DNA from: Rhynchopus sp. YZ270_cl-10
Taxonomy: Eukaryota; Euglenozoa; Diplonemea; Diplonemida; Diplonemidae
Direction of reading: 5' to 3'
Assembly: GCA_964035575.1 (NCBI GenBank)
Contig: OZ037848.1
Span: 1,664,980 to 1,728,979 of the forward strand
Length of the DNA stretch: 64,000 nt
Part shown: piece by piece, positions 34,666 to 45,614 of the stretch
Numbering within the stretch: position 1 is the stretch's first letter
Layout: the number at the start of each line of letters is the position of its first letter
Notes under the pieces: model-generated
What the model saw: the letters and a program-made list of their open reading frames with translations, nothing else
Told to the model about the DNA's origin: nothing
Database searches by the model: none
Translations under genes and position numbers: made by a program

Positions 34666-36962
34666 GCAGGAGCACCAACAGCAGGAGCGGCAGCTTCCTA
34701 TGCTACAACAGCTTCCTCATCAGTGGCAGGAGCCCCATTCCCCCCCTTTTTTACCCCAAAAAGAGGCCTCTTGAGCCCAACAACCCAAGCAGCTGCAGCT
34801 TTGATAGCAGCAACAAAAACGTGTGTGGAGGCAACAAAGTAAAGAACTGTTGTCATAACAACCCACACCCCCCTTCCCCCCATGATATCCCCAAAAAGAG
34901 GCAATGTATGCCCAACCACATCAGTGGCTGCAACTGTGATAGCAGCAAAAACGAAATCTTCGGAGTCCTGGGTGGGGTCCCAGTATCACCCCTGGTGTGC
35001 AGCAGCAGCAGTTCCAAAGGCCTTTACAGCAGCAGTTCCAACAGCAGGCTCTACAGCTTTTTCACCAGCAGTTCCAAAGGCTTCTGCAGCAGCGGTTCCA
35101 ACAGCAGGTCCAACAGCAGGCACAACAGCAGTTTAAACAGCAGTTCCAACGGCTTCTGCAGCAGCAAGAGCGTTTCCAAAAGCAGTTCCAGCAGCAGTTC
35201 CAGCAGCAGTTCCAACAGCAGGCACAACAGCAGTTTCAACTGCAGTTCCAAAGACTTCTGCAGCAGCAGCTCCAACAGCAGGTCCAACAGCAGGCACAAC
35301 AGCAGTTTCAACAGCAGTTCCAATGGCTTCTGCGGCAGCAGCTCCAACGGCGGGTCCAGCAGCGTCTCCAACAGCAGTTCCAGCAGCAGTTCCAACAGCA
35401 GGCACAACAGCAGTGTAAACAGCAGTTCCAATGGCTTCTGCAGCAGCAGTTCCAACAGCGTTTCCAAAAGCAGTTCCAGCAACAGGCACAACAGCAGTTT
35501 CATCAGCAGTTCCAAGGACTTCTGCGGCAGCAGCTCTAACGGCAGGTCCAACAGCAGTTCCAACAGCAGGCTTAACAGCAGTTTTAACAGCAGTTCCAAA
35601 GACTTCTGCAGCAGCGGTTCCAACAGCAGGTCCAACAGCGTCTCCAAAAGCAGTTCCAACAGCAGTTCCAACAGCAGGCACAACAGCAGTTTCAACTGCA
35701 GTTCCAAAGACTTCGGCAGCAGCAGCTCCAACAGCAGGTCCAACAGCAGGCTTAGCAGCAGTTTCAACAGCAGTTCCAAAGACTTCTGCAGCAGCGTTTC
35801 CAACAGCCGTTCCAGCAGCAGTTCCAGCAGCAGTTCCAACAGCAGGCACAACAGCAGTTTAAACAGCAGTTCCAATGGCTTCTGCAGCAGCAGTTCCAAC
35901 AGCGTTTCCAAAAGCAGTTCCAGCAACAGGCACAACAGCAGGCACAACAGCAGTTTCATCAGCAGTTCCAAGGACTTCTGCGGCAGCAGCTCTAACGGCA
36001 GGTCCAACAGCAGTTCCAACAGCAGGCTTAACAGCAGTTTTAACAGCAGTTCCAAAGACTTCTGCAGCAGCGGTTCCAACAGCAGGTCCAACAGCGTCTC
36101 CAAAAGCAGTTCCAGCAGCAGTTCCAACAGCAGGCACAACAGCAGTTTCAACTGCAGTTCCATAGACTTCTGCAGCAGCAGTTCCAACAGCAGGTCCAAC
36201 AGCAGCACCAACATCAACAGCAGACGCAGCAACAACAACTTAGGGGGTGGTGAGCGAGGTATGCTGGTGTTCGGGGTCAGCCTTGAGGGGCGAGAAGGAC
36301 AGAGTGGCTGTGTGATGATGCGGGTGTGGCAAAAGGGGTGTGTACAGATAGAGTTTTGGTTCGACTGGTGGTGCAACCTCTGGGAGGTCTTCACCTCCTT
36401 GCGTCAACCTGACCCCTGCTGGGTAGTCGAGGCACCTGAGTGGGGAGTGTTTGTGTCGTTCGCGGTCCTGGATCTGTGGAAGGACAGACGCGCCCCTACC
36501 CTCAGTCATCTCATTTTGTGGCTAGTGGGCAGGAGGACCAGGAGGACGCGACGAGGACACCGGTCCTTGAACTGGACCAAGTCACAGGCGGGCAGGCTCC
36601 GTCGGCGCAAGGCGCCCTGCAATCGTCCGCCCTCTCCGGCAGCGCACCCAGTTTTCCGCAGGATCAGGGTCGCCGATGCGTTGAGAGGTGCTTTGCAGTG
36701 TGTGGCCATCTGGGTTCTGGTTTTTGTGGGGTCTGAGCTTGGGAGGTCAGCGCCACATGTTTTGGGTTGCGCGCTTTTTCGGGACGCGGAGGTGCTGGGG
36801 GTGGGTGTGCTGCGGGGACTGTGCCGCGTTCGGAGAGGATGGCGGTGGCTGGAAGGGGCGAGCGAGCGAGTGCGCCGATGGACCGGAGGGATCCGAGTGG
36901 CTGCCAGCTTGGTGAGGGCCAGTGTGATGGGGGTGGGTCAGTTGTCGGTGTGTGCAGCCGAG

Positions 36963-38755
36963 TTTTAAGGGGTTCATTTTTTTTAAAAGGGGTTCATTTT
37001 TTTTAAAAGGGGTTCATTTTTTTTAAAAGGGGTTCATTTTTTTTAAAAGGGGTTCATTTTTTTTAAAAGGGGTTCATTTTTTTTAAAAGGGGTTCATTTT
37101 TTTTAAAAGGGGTTCATTTTTTTTAAAAGGGGTTCATTTTTTTTAAAAAAGGGGTTCATTTTTTTTAAAAAAGGGGTTCATTTTTTTTAAAAGGGGTTCA
37201 TTTTTTTTAAAAGGGGTTCATTTTTTTTAAAAAGGGGTTCATTTTTTTTAAAAGGGGTTCATTTTTTTTAAAAGGGGTTCATTTTTTTTAAAAAAGGGGT
37301 TCATTTTTTTTAAAAAGGGGTTCATTTTTTTTTACAAAAAGGGGTTCATTTTTTTTTACAAAAGGGGTTCATTTTTTTTTACAAAGGGGTTCATTTTTTT
37401 TTACAAAGGGGTTCATTTTTTTTTACAAGGGGTTCATTTTTTTTTACAAGGGGTTCATTTTTTTTTACAAGGGGTTCATTTTTTTTTACAGGGGTTCATT
37501 TTTTTTTACAAAGGGGTTCATTTTTTTTTACAAAGGGGTTCATTTTTTTTTACAAAAGGGGTTCATTTTTTTTTACAAAAGGGGTTCATTTTTTTTTACA
37601 AAGGGGTTCATTTTTTTTTACAAGGGGTTCATTTTTTTTTACAAGGGGTTCATTTTTTTTTACAAGGGGTTCATTTTTTTTTACAAGGGGTTCATTTTTT
37701 TTTACAAGGGGTTCATTTTTTTTTACAAGGGGTTCATTTTTTTTTACAAGGGGTTCATTTTTTTTTACAAGGGGTTCATTTTTTTTTACAAGGGGTTCAT
37801 TTTTTTTTACACAAAAAACTATGTTAAGACGAAATCCTACCGATGTGCCTACATGGGGCGTCCCCCGTCAGTAGTGCGCCAGATGAGGGGCACGAAGCGA
37901 AATGCGGTGAAAGGTGCAGGCCTGTTTTGCAGCAGGTCTGGAGAGTTGTGGCAACTCGTCTGCTGAGCGTGTGAAGTATCAAGGCAGAGGTTCGCTGTTC
38001 AAGTAAAACCTACCCTGGTCATCCTCTGCCTGTCTTGGTTTCTGTCGTGATTGTTTGTGTTTGTGGGCGGGATCAGATGGGTGGAGGGTGTTTACTTTGT
38101 GTTTAGCTCGGAGAAGTGGCTTACCCGCCCACTCTCTGTTATTTATTCAGTGTCATTTTTTCATTCATCCCCAAAGTTTGTAGACAGAGTCAAGACCACC
38201 TTGGCCAAAAGGGTTTTTTCACCACACTTTTCTTTTGCTTCCATTCGTGGAAGCGTTTGCTTTTCTTCTGTTCCTGGCCTGACGTGTGTTCAACAGGTGT
38301 GCTATTTTTACCAAGTGGAATCCATTTTTCTTTTTCCAGGGGAGGCACTAAAACAAACCATTCTGCAGACAACAAAGCAAAGGCAATGTGTTTTTTATTC
38401 TCCCTTCCCTTCTTTTAAGTAAGGAGGATTAGGTCTTCTTTTTTTCCTTTTTTTGCCCCAGAAGTGTGACGCCTGTGTATTCAAATTGATCAAAAAGAAT
38501 AAAAAACAAACACATAATGCAGTTTCTTGTTTTGTATAAAACTCTGTTGGCTCTACCGTACTCTTCGCCCGCCTTTTATACAAAACTTGAAACACCGACC
38601 ATTTTTGGTCATCATTTTTTCCTTTTCATTTTTCCATTTCCTTTTTCCTTTTCCATTTCCTGTTCATTTTATTGTCTTTATTGTCTTCTCCATTTCTTCC
38701 TTTTTCCTTTCTATTCTCATAAAAAACTAGTCCAAGTACAAAAAAGAGAAAAAAA
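36963..38755 (+). mobile_element. Complete A-type retroposon with long monomer array
   Basis: The most complete copy: about 40 monomers of 19-22 bp, a body of about 950 bp starting acacaaaaaactatg, and an A-rich tail. It is flanked by target duplications gcagccgag at 36954-36962 and 38756-38764. The body has no convincing coding frame, so the element is non-autonomous. Near the 3' end a perfect 13-bp inverted repeat, GTTTTGTATAAAA (38529-38541) and its complement (38574-38586), can form a hairpin. The tail reads aagtacaaaaaagagaaaaa. Confidence 0.95.
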
Positions 38756-39363
38756 GCAGCCGAGTGGGTGTGGGTTGCATGGTCCGCAGGTGGTTGTTTG
38801 GCGGGTTTTGTGGCACTGGTCGGCGTCGCGCGCCCACTTGGCTGGGTTCTTCTCTTGGAGGTGCGCCGTGTGGCAGCACGCAGGTGGACTCGTAGGATCG
38901 GGATGGCATTTGGCATGCTGGTGGTGTCCCTACTGGTCTTGCTGTCGCTGTTGTGGCGAGCGGTGACGCCCTGGGACCTGCGCCCTGCCCCTGCGGATCC
39001 GGAGCACCCGATCAGCTTGTCCCCGTTTGCGTTGACCGGTGGGTGCGCAAACGTGAACGCTCCTGCGTATACAGAGCAAGCGGTGTCTGTGGACGCGACT
39101 CTGGCGAAGTTTGGAGCTAAACGCATCCCCAACGTGTCCACAAATGATTGTGGTTATGTGGCACTACACCTCTGGGACCACGACACGCAGCCGGACGTGA
39201 GGGCAATGCGCAAGCAGCTGTATGACACAGCAGTGGAGGTGTCGAACCGCCTGGTGCAGGTGCTGGGGTCGCAGGAGGCCATGACGGAGTTTGCCAATGG
39301 TGTGACCGGCGAGGCCCACCTCAGCCACTTGGGGCTTCAGCTCACCGCGACAGCATCCCGCAT

Positions 39364-39656
39364 GGGGTTCATTTTTTTTTACAAGGGGTTCATTTTTTTT
39401 TACAAGGGGTTCATTTTTTTTTACAAGGGGTTCATTTTTTTTTACAAGGGGTTCATTTTTTTTTACAAGGGGTTCATTTTTTTTTACAAGGGGTTCATTT
39501 TTTTTTACAGGGGTTCATTTTTTTTTACAGGGGTTCATTTTTTTTTACAGGGGTTCATTTTTTTTTACAGGGGTTCATTTTTTTTTACAGGGGTTCATTT
39601 TTTTTTACAGGGGTTCATTTTTTTTTACAGGGGTTCATTTTTTTTTACACAAAAAA
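39364..39656 (+). mobile_element. ggggttca monomer array, about 14 copies
   Basis: Monomers interrupt the frame at 39364 and end acacaaaaaa at 39656, where the sequence jumps to an inverted piece of a B body instead of continuing into its own body. Confidence 0.9.
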
Positions 39657-39930
39657 CCCATCTGATCCCGCCCACAAACACAAACAATCACGACAGAAAA
39701 CAAAACAGGCAGAGGATGACCAGGGTAGGTTTTACTTGGACAGCGAACCTCTGCCTTGATTCCTCTCACGCTCAGCAGGCGAGTTGCCTCAACTCTCCAG
39801 ACCTGTGCTGCAACACAGGCCTGCACCTTTAGCCGCTTTTCGCTTCATGCCCCTCATCTGGCGCACTACTAACGGGGGACGCCCCATGTAGGCACATCGG
39901 TAGGATTTCGTCTTAACATAGTTTTTTGTG
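39657..39930 (-). mobile_element. Inverted 5' part of a B-type retroposon body
   Basis: On the minus strand it reads cacaaaaaactatgttaag and on through the first 270 bp or so of the B body to gggcgggatcagatggg. It abuts monomers in the opposite orientation at 39656 and a T run at 39931-39952, so it is a rearranged or inverted fragment. Confidence 0.85.
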
Positions 39931-41124
39931 TTTTTTTTTTTTTTTTTTTTTTGGGTGTTGTTCAACTTAGCCCTAGGCTCGCTTTTTTTTTATCTACATC
40001 CAGTGACAGAGGGGGTACTTACTAGTCAAGCGAGTATGTAAACAGCTAGATGTCCAGACAAGGGCACTTTACTATTGTACTGGCAAGACAGTGCCTGAAA
40101 ACACAGTTAGTGGCACTAAAATAGAAAGCATCTGGGACAACTACAACCAACACTTCCCTGCAAATAAGCAAAAGGGTCGTATGTGAGTGCAATTTTTCCC
40201 AAAAGGAAAAGGGGAGGGGATGGGACGGGAGGGTTGCTCTGTCTACCGGTGTAGTTTTATTTTGCTTTGTCTTGGGGAGGGGAGGGGAGGAGAAGGAGGG
40301 GATTGAGTGAGCCGTTTCCTCTGTAACACACAAACAAATAAAAAGGAAGTTCCATAATCTTTTTAGTAGTTTTCTTTTTGGTGAAAATTTTTGAGAACTT
40401 CTGTAAGTGTGACCTGACCCGACTGACTGACACCCAAAGGGGAAAACAACAATAACGCACAACAAAATCAACAACAACAATGGTGGGTCTCGTGCTTACC
40501 TGTGGTGGTTTTGAAAAATGAAAAATTTAAATTGACCTTCACAAGGTAAAAATGAAAAACTAAAGGAGTGAAAAAAGGAACTCAAAGGACAAGAGTTCTG
40601 TACAAACTCTACTCTACTGCACAATCTATAAAAGTGGCCCAATGGCTCCTGATGCCACTGGCCTGGCTCTTAGACAGGTCTTACTCCGAGACTGCCCTCT
40701 ACCCTCAGAGCCTCGTCCAAGGGGTAAGGGCCGTCGCTGGGGTAGACCCGTCCTAGCCAGCAGCCAACCAAAAATATTAACAAATAGGAAGGGGGGCGGA
40801 AAGGGGGGAAAGGGGGGGGCAAACCCCAAAGGATGAAAAGAACCAAAAACACAAAATAAAAAGGGTTAAAAATAAACATGGGGCAAACTGTCATTCTCTA
40901 CACGCTTCTACACACACACTCTCACCCTCTAACTCTCTAACTCTCTAATTCTTTTTATTCCCCTTTTTCCCCTTCCTTCCTCCGCTCTGTCTCCCCTTCT
41001 GTCCACCACCGCGACCATTGCGCCCTCTCTGCACCTCCTGGGGCGAGAGCACATGCTGCGTCGCTTGTGCCACTGCGTCGGTGAACACGTTCGACGTGTT
41101 GGACCTACCCTGAGCTACCCTGAG
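39931..41124 (-). mobile_element. Probable 3' end of the minus-strand LINE
   Basis: On the minus strand an open segment reads SNTSNVFTDAVAQATQHVLSP and ends in a Gly/Arg/Lys-rich tail with a stop at 40945-40947. About 1 kb of non-coding sequence follows and ends in a poly(A) run (T run 39931-39952). All three frames are open in the first 150 bp, so the reading is not certain. The layout suits the C-terminus, 3' UTR and tail of the LINE whose main frame lies at 46580-49442, but the frame does not join cleanly across the retroposon at 41125. Confidence 0.4.
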
Positions 41125-43141
41125 GTTTTTAGGGGTTCATTTTTTTTTACAAGGGGTTCATTTTTTTTTACAAGGGGTTCATTTTTTTTTACAAGGGGTT
41201 CATTTTTTTTTTACAAGGGGTTCATTTTTTTTTACAAGGGGTTCATTTTTTTTTACAAGGGGTTCATTTTTTTTTACAAGGGGTTCATTTTTTTTTACAA
41301 GGGGTTCATTTTTTTTTACAAGGGGTTCATTTTTTTTTACAAGGGGTTCATTTTTTTTTACAAGGGGTTCATTTTTTTTTACAGGGGTTCATTTTTTTTT
41401 ACAGGGGTTCATTTTTTTTTACAGGGGTTCATTTTTTTTTACAGGGGTTCATTTTTTTTTACAGGGGTTCATTTTTTTTTACAGGGGTTCATTTTTTTTT
41501 ACAGGGGTTCATTTTTTTTTACAGGGGTTCATTTTTTTTTACAGGGGTTCATTTTTTTTTACAGGGGTTCATTTTTTTTTACAGGGGTTCATTTTTTTTT
41601 ACAGGGGTTCATTTTTTTTTACAGGGGTTCATTTTTTTTTACAGGGGTTCATTTTTTTTTACAGGGGTTCATTTTTTTTTACAGGGGTTCATTTTTTTTT
41701 ACAGGGGTTCATTTTTTTTTACAGGGGTTCATTTTTTTTTACAGGGGTTCATTTTTTTTTACAGGGGTTCATTTTTTTTTACAGGGGTTCATTTTTTTTT
41801 ACAAGGGGTTCATTTTTTTTTACAAGGGGTTCATTTTTTTTTACAAGGGGTTCATTTTTTTTTACAAGGGGTTCATTTTTTTTTACAAGGGGTTCATTTT
41901 TTTTTACAAGGGGTTCATTTTTTTTTACAAGGGGTTCATTTTTTTTTACAAGGGGTTCATTTTTTTTTACAGGGGTTCATTTTTTTTTACAGGGGTTCAT
42001 TTTTTTTTACAGGGGTTCATTTTTTTTTACAGGGGTTCATTTTTTTTTACAGGGGTTCATTTTTTTTTACAGGGGTTCATTTTTTTTTACAGGGGTTCAT
42101 TTTTTTTTACAGGGGTTCATTTTTTTTTTACAGGGGTTCATTTTTTTTTACAGGGGTTCATTTTTTTTTACAGGGGTTCATTTTTTTTTACACAAAAAAC
42201 TATGTTAAGACGAAATCCTACCGATGTGCCTACATGGGGCGTCCCCCGTTAGTAGTGCGCCAGATGAGGGGCATGAAGCGAAAAGCGGCTAAAGGTGCAG
42301 GCCTGTGTTGCAGCACAGGTCTGGAGAGTTGAGGCAACTCGCCTGCTGAGCGTGAGAGGAATCAAGGCAGAGGTTCGCTGTCCAAGTAAAACCTACCCTG
42401 GTCATCCTCTGCCTGTTTTGTTTTCTGTCGTGATCGTTTGTGTTTGTGGGCGGGATCAGATGGGTGGAGGGTGTTTGCTTTTTGTTTAGCTTGGAGAAGG
42501 GCCACTCTCGCACACTCCTTGTTATCTATCATCTAGTTTCATTTTTTCATGCATCCCCAAAGTATGTAGACAGAGAGTCAAGACCACCTTGGCCAAAAGG
42601 GTTTTTTCACCACACTTTTCTTTTGCTTCCATTCGTGGAAGCGTTTGCTTTTCTTCTGTTCCTGGCCTGACGTGTGTTCAACAGGTGTGCTATTTTTACT
42701 GAGTGGAATCCATTTTTCTTTTTCCAGGTGAGGCACTAAAACAAGACATCCTGCAGACAACGAAACAATGGGCACGTGTGTTTTTTATTCTCCCTTCCCT
42801 TCTTTTAAGTAAGGAGGATTAGGTCTTCTTTTTTTTCCTTTTTTTGCCCCATAAGTGTGACGCCTGTGTATTCAAATTGATTAAAAAGAATAAAAAACAA
42901 ACACACGATGCAGTTTCTTGTTTTGTTTAGGAGGAAGTGGCCACTTACTTTACTTTACCGCCCACCTTTTATACTAAAACTTGAAACACCGACCTTTTTT
43001 GGTCATCATTTTTTCATTTCCTTTTTCCTTTTCCATTTTCCTGTTCATTTTATTGTCTTTATTGTTTACTCCATTCTTCCTTTTTCCTTTCTTCTATTCT
43101 CACATACAAAAAAAGACCAAGTACATAAAAGAGAAAAAAAA
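41125..43141 (+). mobile_element. Complete B-type retroposon, about 50 monomers
   Basis: Longest monomer array in the window (41131-42190), then a B body and an A-rich tail. Target duplication taccctgag is present at 41116-41124 and 43142-43150. The B body differs from A by, for example, gcggctaaaggtg instead of gcggtgaaaggtg, and near the 3' end has the palindrome aagtggccactt where A has the 13-bp hairpin. Confidence 0.95.
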
Positions 43142-43422
43142 TACCCTGAGCTGCATGGCGCTGGGGTCCTTTGGGAGCTGGGGAAGGAGCAGGTTGGGCG
43201 GAGGAGGTTGCATTGCCACGGCCTGCCGATGAGGAGGAGGAAGAAGTGGAGACTGCAGGTTGGGCGATGGAGGTTGTAGTGCCACGGCCTGCAGAGGTGG
43301 AGGAAGAAGAAGAAGAAGAAGAGGAGGCTTGAGGTTGTCGGCCTATTCCCTCTCGAGCCGCTCGTGCCTCATTCTCCCTCCTTGTACTCTCCGCTGCAAA
43401 GGCCTGCCCCCTACTGCTCCTC
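43142..43422 (-). mobile_element. Interrupted LINE segment, Ser-rich
   Basis: Between two retroposons a minus-strand frame reads AFAAESTRRENEARAAREG, then a Ser tract and two SAGRG repeats. It resembles the low-complexity C-terminal part of the LINE protein. Frame continuity to its neighbours is not clean. Confidence 0.35.
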
Positions 43423-44487
43423 GGGGTTCATTTTTTTTTAAGGGGTTCATTTTTTTTTAAAAAAGGGGTTCATTTTTTTTTAAAGGGGTTCATTTTTTTT
43501 TAAGGGGTTCATTTTTTTTTAGGGGTTCATTTTTTTTTACACAAAAAACTATGTTAAGACGAAATCCTACCGATGTGCCTACATGGGGCGTCCCCCGTCA
43601 GTAGTGCGCCAGATGAGGGGCATGAAGCGAAATGCGGTGAAAGGTGCAGGCCTGTTCGCAGCAGGTCTGGAGAGTTGTGGCAACTCGTCTGCTGAGCGTG
43701 TGAAGTATCAAGGCAGAGGTTCGCTGTCCAAGTAAAACCTACCCTGGTCATCCTCTGCCTGTCTTGTTCTCTGTTGTGATTGTTTGTGTTTGTGGGCGGG
43801 ATCAGATGGGTGGAGGGTGTTTACTTTGTGTTTAGCTCGGAGAAGTGGCTTACCCGCCCACTCTCTGTTATTTATTCAGTGTCATTTTTTCATTCATCCC
43901 CAAAGTTTGTAGACAGAGTCAAGGCCACCTTGGCCAAAAGGGTTTTTTCACCACACTTTTCTTTTGCTTCCATTCGTGGAAGTCTTGTTTTTCTTCTGTT
44001 CCTGGCCTGACGTGTGTTCAACAGGTGTGCTATTTTTACCAAGTGGAATCCATTTTTCTTTTTCCAGGGGAGGCACTAAAACAAACCATTCTGCAGACAA
44101 CAAAGCAAAGGCAATGTGTTTTTTATTCTCCCTTCCCTTCTTTTAAGTAAGGAGGATTAGGTCTTCTTTTTTTTCCTTTTTTTGCCCCAGAAGTGTGACG
44201 CCTGTGTATTCAAATTGATTAAAAAGAATAAAAAACAAACACATAATGCAGTTTCTTGTTTTGTATAAAATTCTGTTGGCTCTTCCGTACTCTTCGCCCG
44301 CCTTTTATACAAAACTTGAAACACCGACCATTTTTGGTCATCATTTTTTCCTTTTCCTTTTTCCATTTCCTTTTTCCTTTTCCATTTCCTGTTCATTTTA
44401 TTGTCTTTATTGTCTTCTCCATTTCTTCCTTTTTCCTTTCTAATCTCATAAAAAACTAGACCAAGTACAAAAGAGAAAAAAAAAAAA
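43423..44487 (+). mobile_element. A-type retroposon, few monomers
   Basis: Six monomers (two with extra A residues), then an A-like body (with catgaagcg as in B) and an A-rich tail. No target duplication was found; the flanks are tgctcc and gtgagg, so insertion may have deleted the target. Confidence 0.9.
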
Positions 44488-44611
44488 GGTGAGGCACGGG
44501 AAAAGACCCCCCCTCTCCGTCCGCTCCTCCTCCGTCCACATCCAAGCCTCGCTCTGCGCCCTCAGCAATTCCCTCACCCTCGCTTGCTTCTTCTGGTCAG
44601 GGATGCCTTCC

Positions 44612-44613
<2 letters not shown>
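44488..44613 (-). mobile_element. Interrupted LINE segment continuing the main frame
   Basis: The minus-strand frame reads VEGIPDQKKQARVRELLRAQ and on through a Glu/Arg-rich stretch. Removing the insertion 44614-46579 and one copy of the 7-bp target cttccac makes it continue in frame from SHSLSVE of the LINE at 46580. Confidence 0.6.
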
Positions 44614-44644
<31 letters not shown>

Positions 44645-45572
44645 CTCTTTTTTGTACTTGGACTAGTTTTTTATGAGAATAGAAAGGAAAAAGGAAGAAA
44701 TGGAGAAGACAATAAAGACAATAAAATGAACAGGAAATGGAAAAGGAAAAAGGAAATGGAAAAATGAAAAGGAAAAAATGATGACCAAAAATGGTCGGTG
44801 TTTCAAGTTTTGTATAAAAGGCGGGCGAAGAGTACGGTAGAGCCAACAGAGTTTTATACAAAACAAGAAACTGCATTATGTGTTTGTTTTTTATTCTTTT
44901 TGATCAATTTGAATACACAGGCGTCACACTTCTGGGGCAAAAAAAGGAAAAAAAGAAGACCTAATCCTCCTTACTTAAAAGAAGGGAAGGGAGAATAAAA
45001 AACACATTGCCTTTGCTTTGTTGTCTGCAGAATGGTTTGTTTTAGTGCCTCCCCTGGAAAAAGAAAAATGGATTCCACTTGGTAAAAATAGCACACCTGT
45101 TGAACACACGTCAGGCCAGGAACAGAAGAAAAGCAAACGCTTCCACGAATGGAAGCAAAAGAAAAGTGTGGTGAAAAAACCCTTTTGGCCAAGGTGGTCT
45201 TGACTCTGTCTACAAACTTTGGGGATGAATGAAAAAATGACACTGAATAAATAACAGAGAGTGGGCGGGTAAGCCACTTCTCCGAGCTAAACACAAAGTA
45301 AACACCCTCCACCCATCTGATCCCGCCCACAAACACAAACAATCACGACAGAAACCAAGACAGGCAGAGGATGACCAGGGTAGGTTTTACTTGAACAGCG
45401 AACCTCTGCCTTGATACTTCACACGCTCAGCAGACGAGTTGCCACAACTCTCCAGACCTGCTGCAAAACAGGCCTGCACCTTTCACCGCATTTCGCTTCG
45501 TGCCCCTCATCTGGCGCACTACTAACGGGGGACGCCCCATGTAGGCACATCGGTAGGATTTCGTCTTAACAT

Positions 45573-45576
<4 letters not shown>
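44614..45576 (-). mobile_element. A-type retroposon body lacking monomers
   Basis: Minus-strand A body from aactatgttaag to its poly(A) tail (T run 44614-44643). Its 5' end is fused to the poly(A) tail of the next element, so the two are nested or entered as a dimer. Confidence 0.9.

Positions 45577-45614
<38 letters not shown>

Larger units (their letters stand above)
29004..38272. repeat. Tandem unit 3 (about 9.27 kb)
   Basis: Third copy, with 11 minisatellite copies. It carries the same B-type oxidase insertion as unit 2. At 38272 the retroposon continues into its full body instead of jumping back to the oxidase, which marks the right edge of the tandem array. Confidence 0.9.
34209..39363 (+). 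pseudogene. Ser/Asn-rich gene split by retroposon, most complete copy
   Basis: The frame is open from 34209 to 36962. It is interrupted by the retroposon at 36963-38755 and continues in the same frame from 38765 to 39363 when one copy of the target site gcagccgag is removed. This gives roughly 1100 codons before a second retroposon. Order: signal-peptide-like MRRKALLGALWVVLHV, Ser/Asn-rich repeats, an Arg-rich region, several hydrophobic segments (GGCLAGFVALVGVA, GMAFGMLVVSLLVLLSLLW), then a soluble part containing VSTNDCGYVALHLW. That last motif resembles the Asp-Cys entry motif of OTU-type cysteine proteases, but no catalytic His is reached. It could be a host membrane protein or a piece of a larger retroelement. 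Function not assigned. Confidence 0.4.

Noticed and set aside
40568-40894. Small frames between the LINE tail and the retroposon at 41125
   Set aside because: Short, mutually overlapping, with no domains; better explained as LINE 3' UTR.
41053-42252. Frames reading FIFFYKG / GSFFFTG / VHFFLQG
   Set aside because: They are translations of the ggggttca monomer array; all three frames are open because the monomer lacks stops. The element is non-coding.
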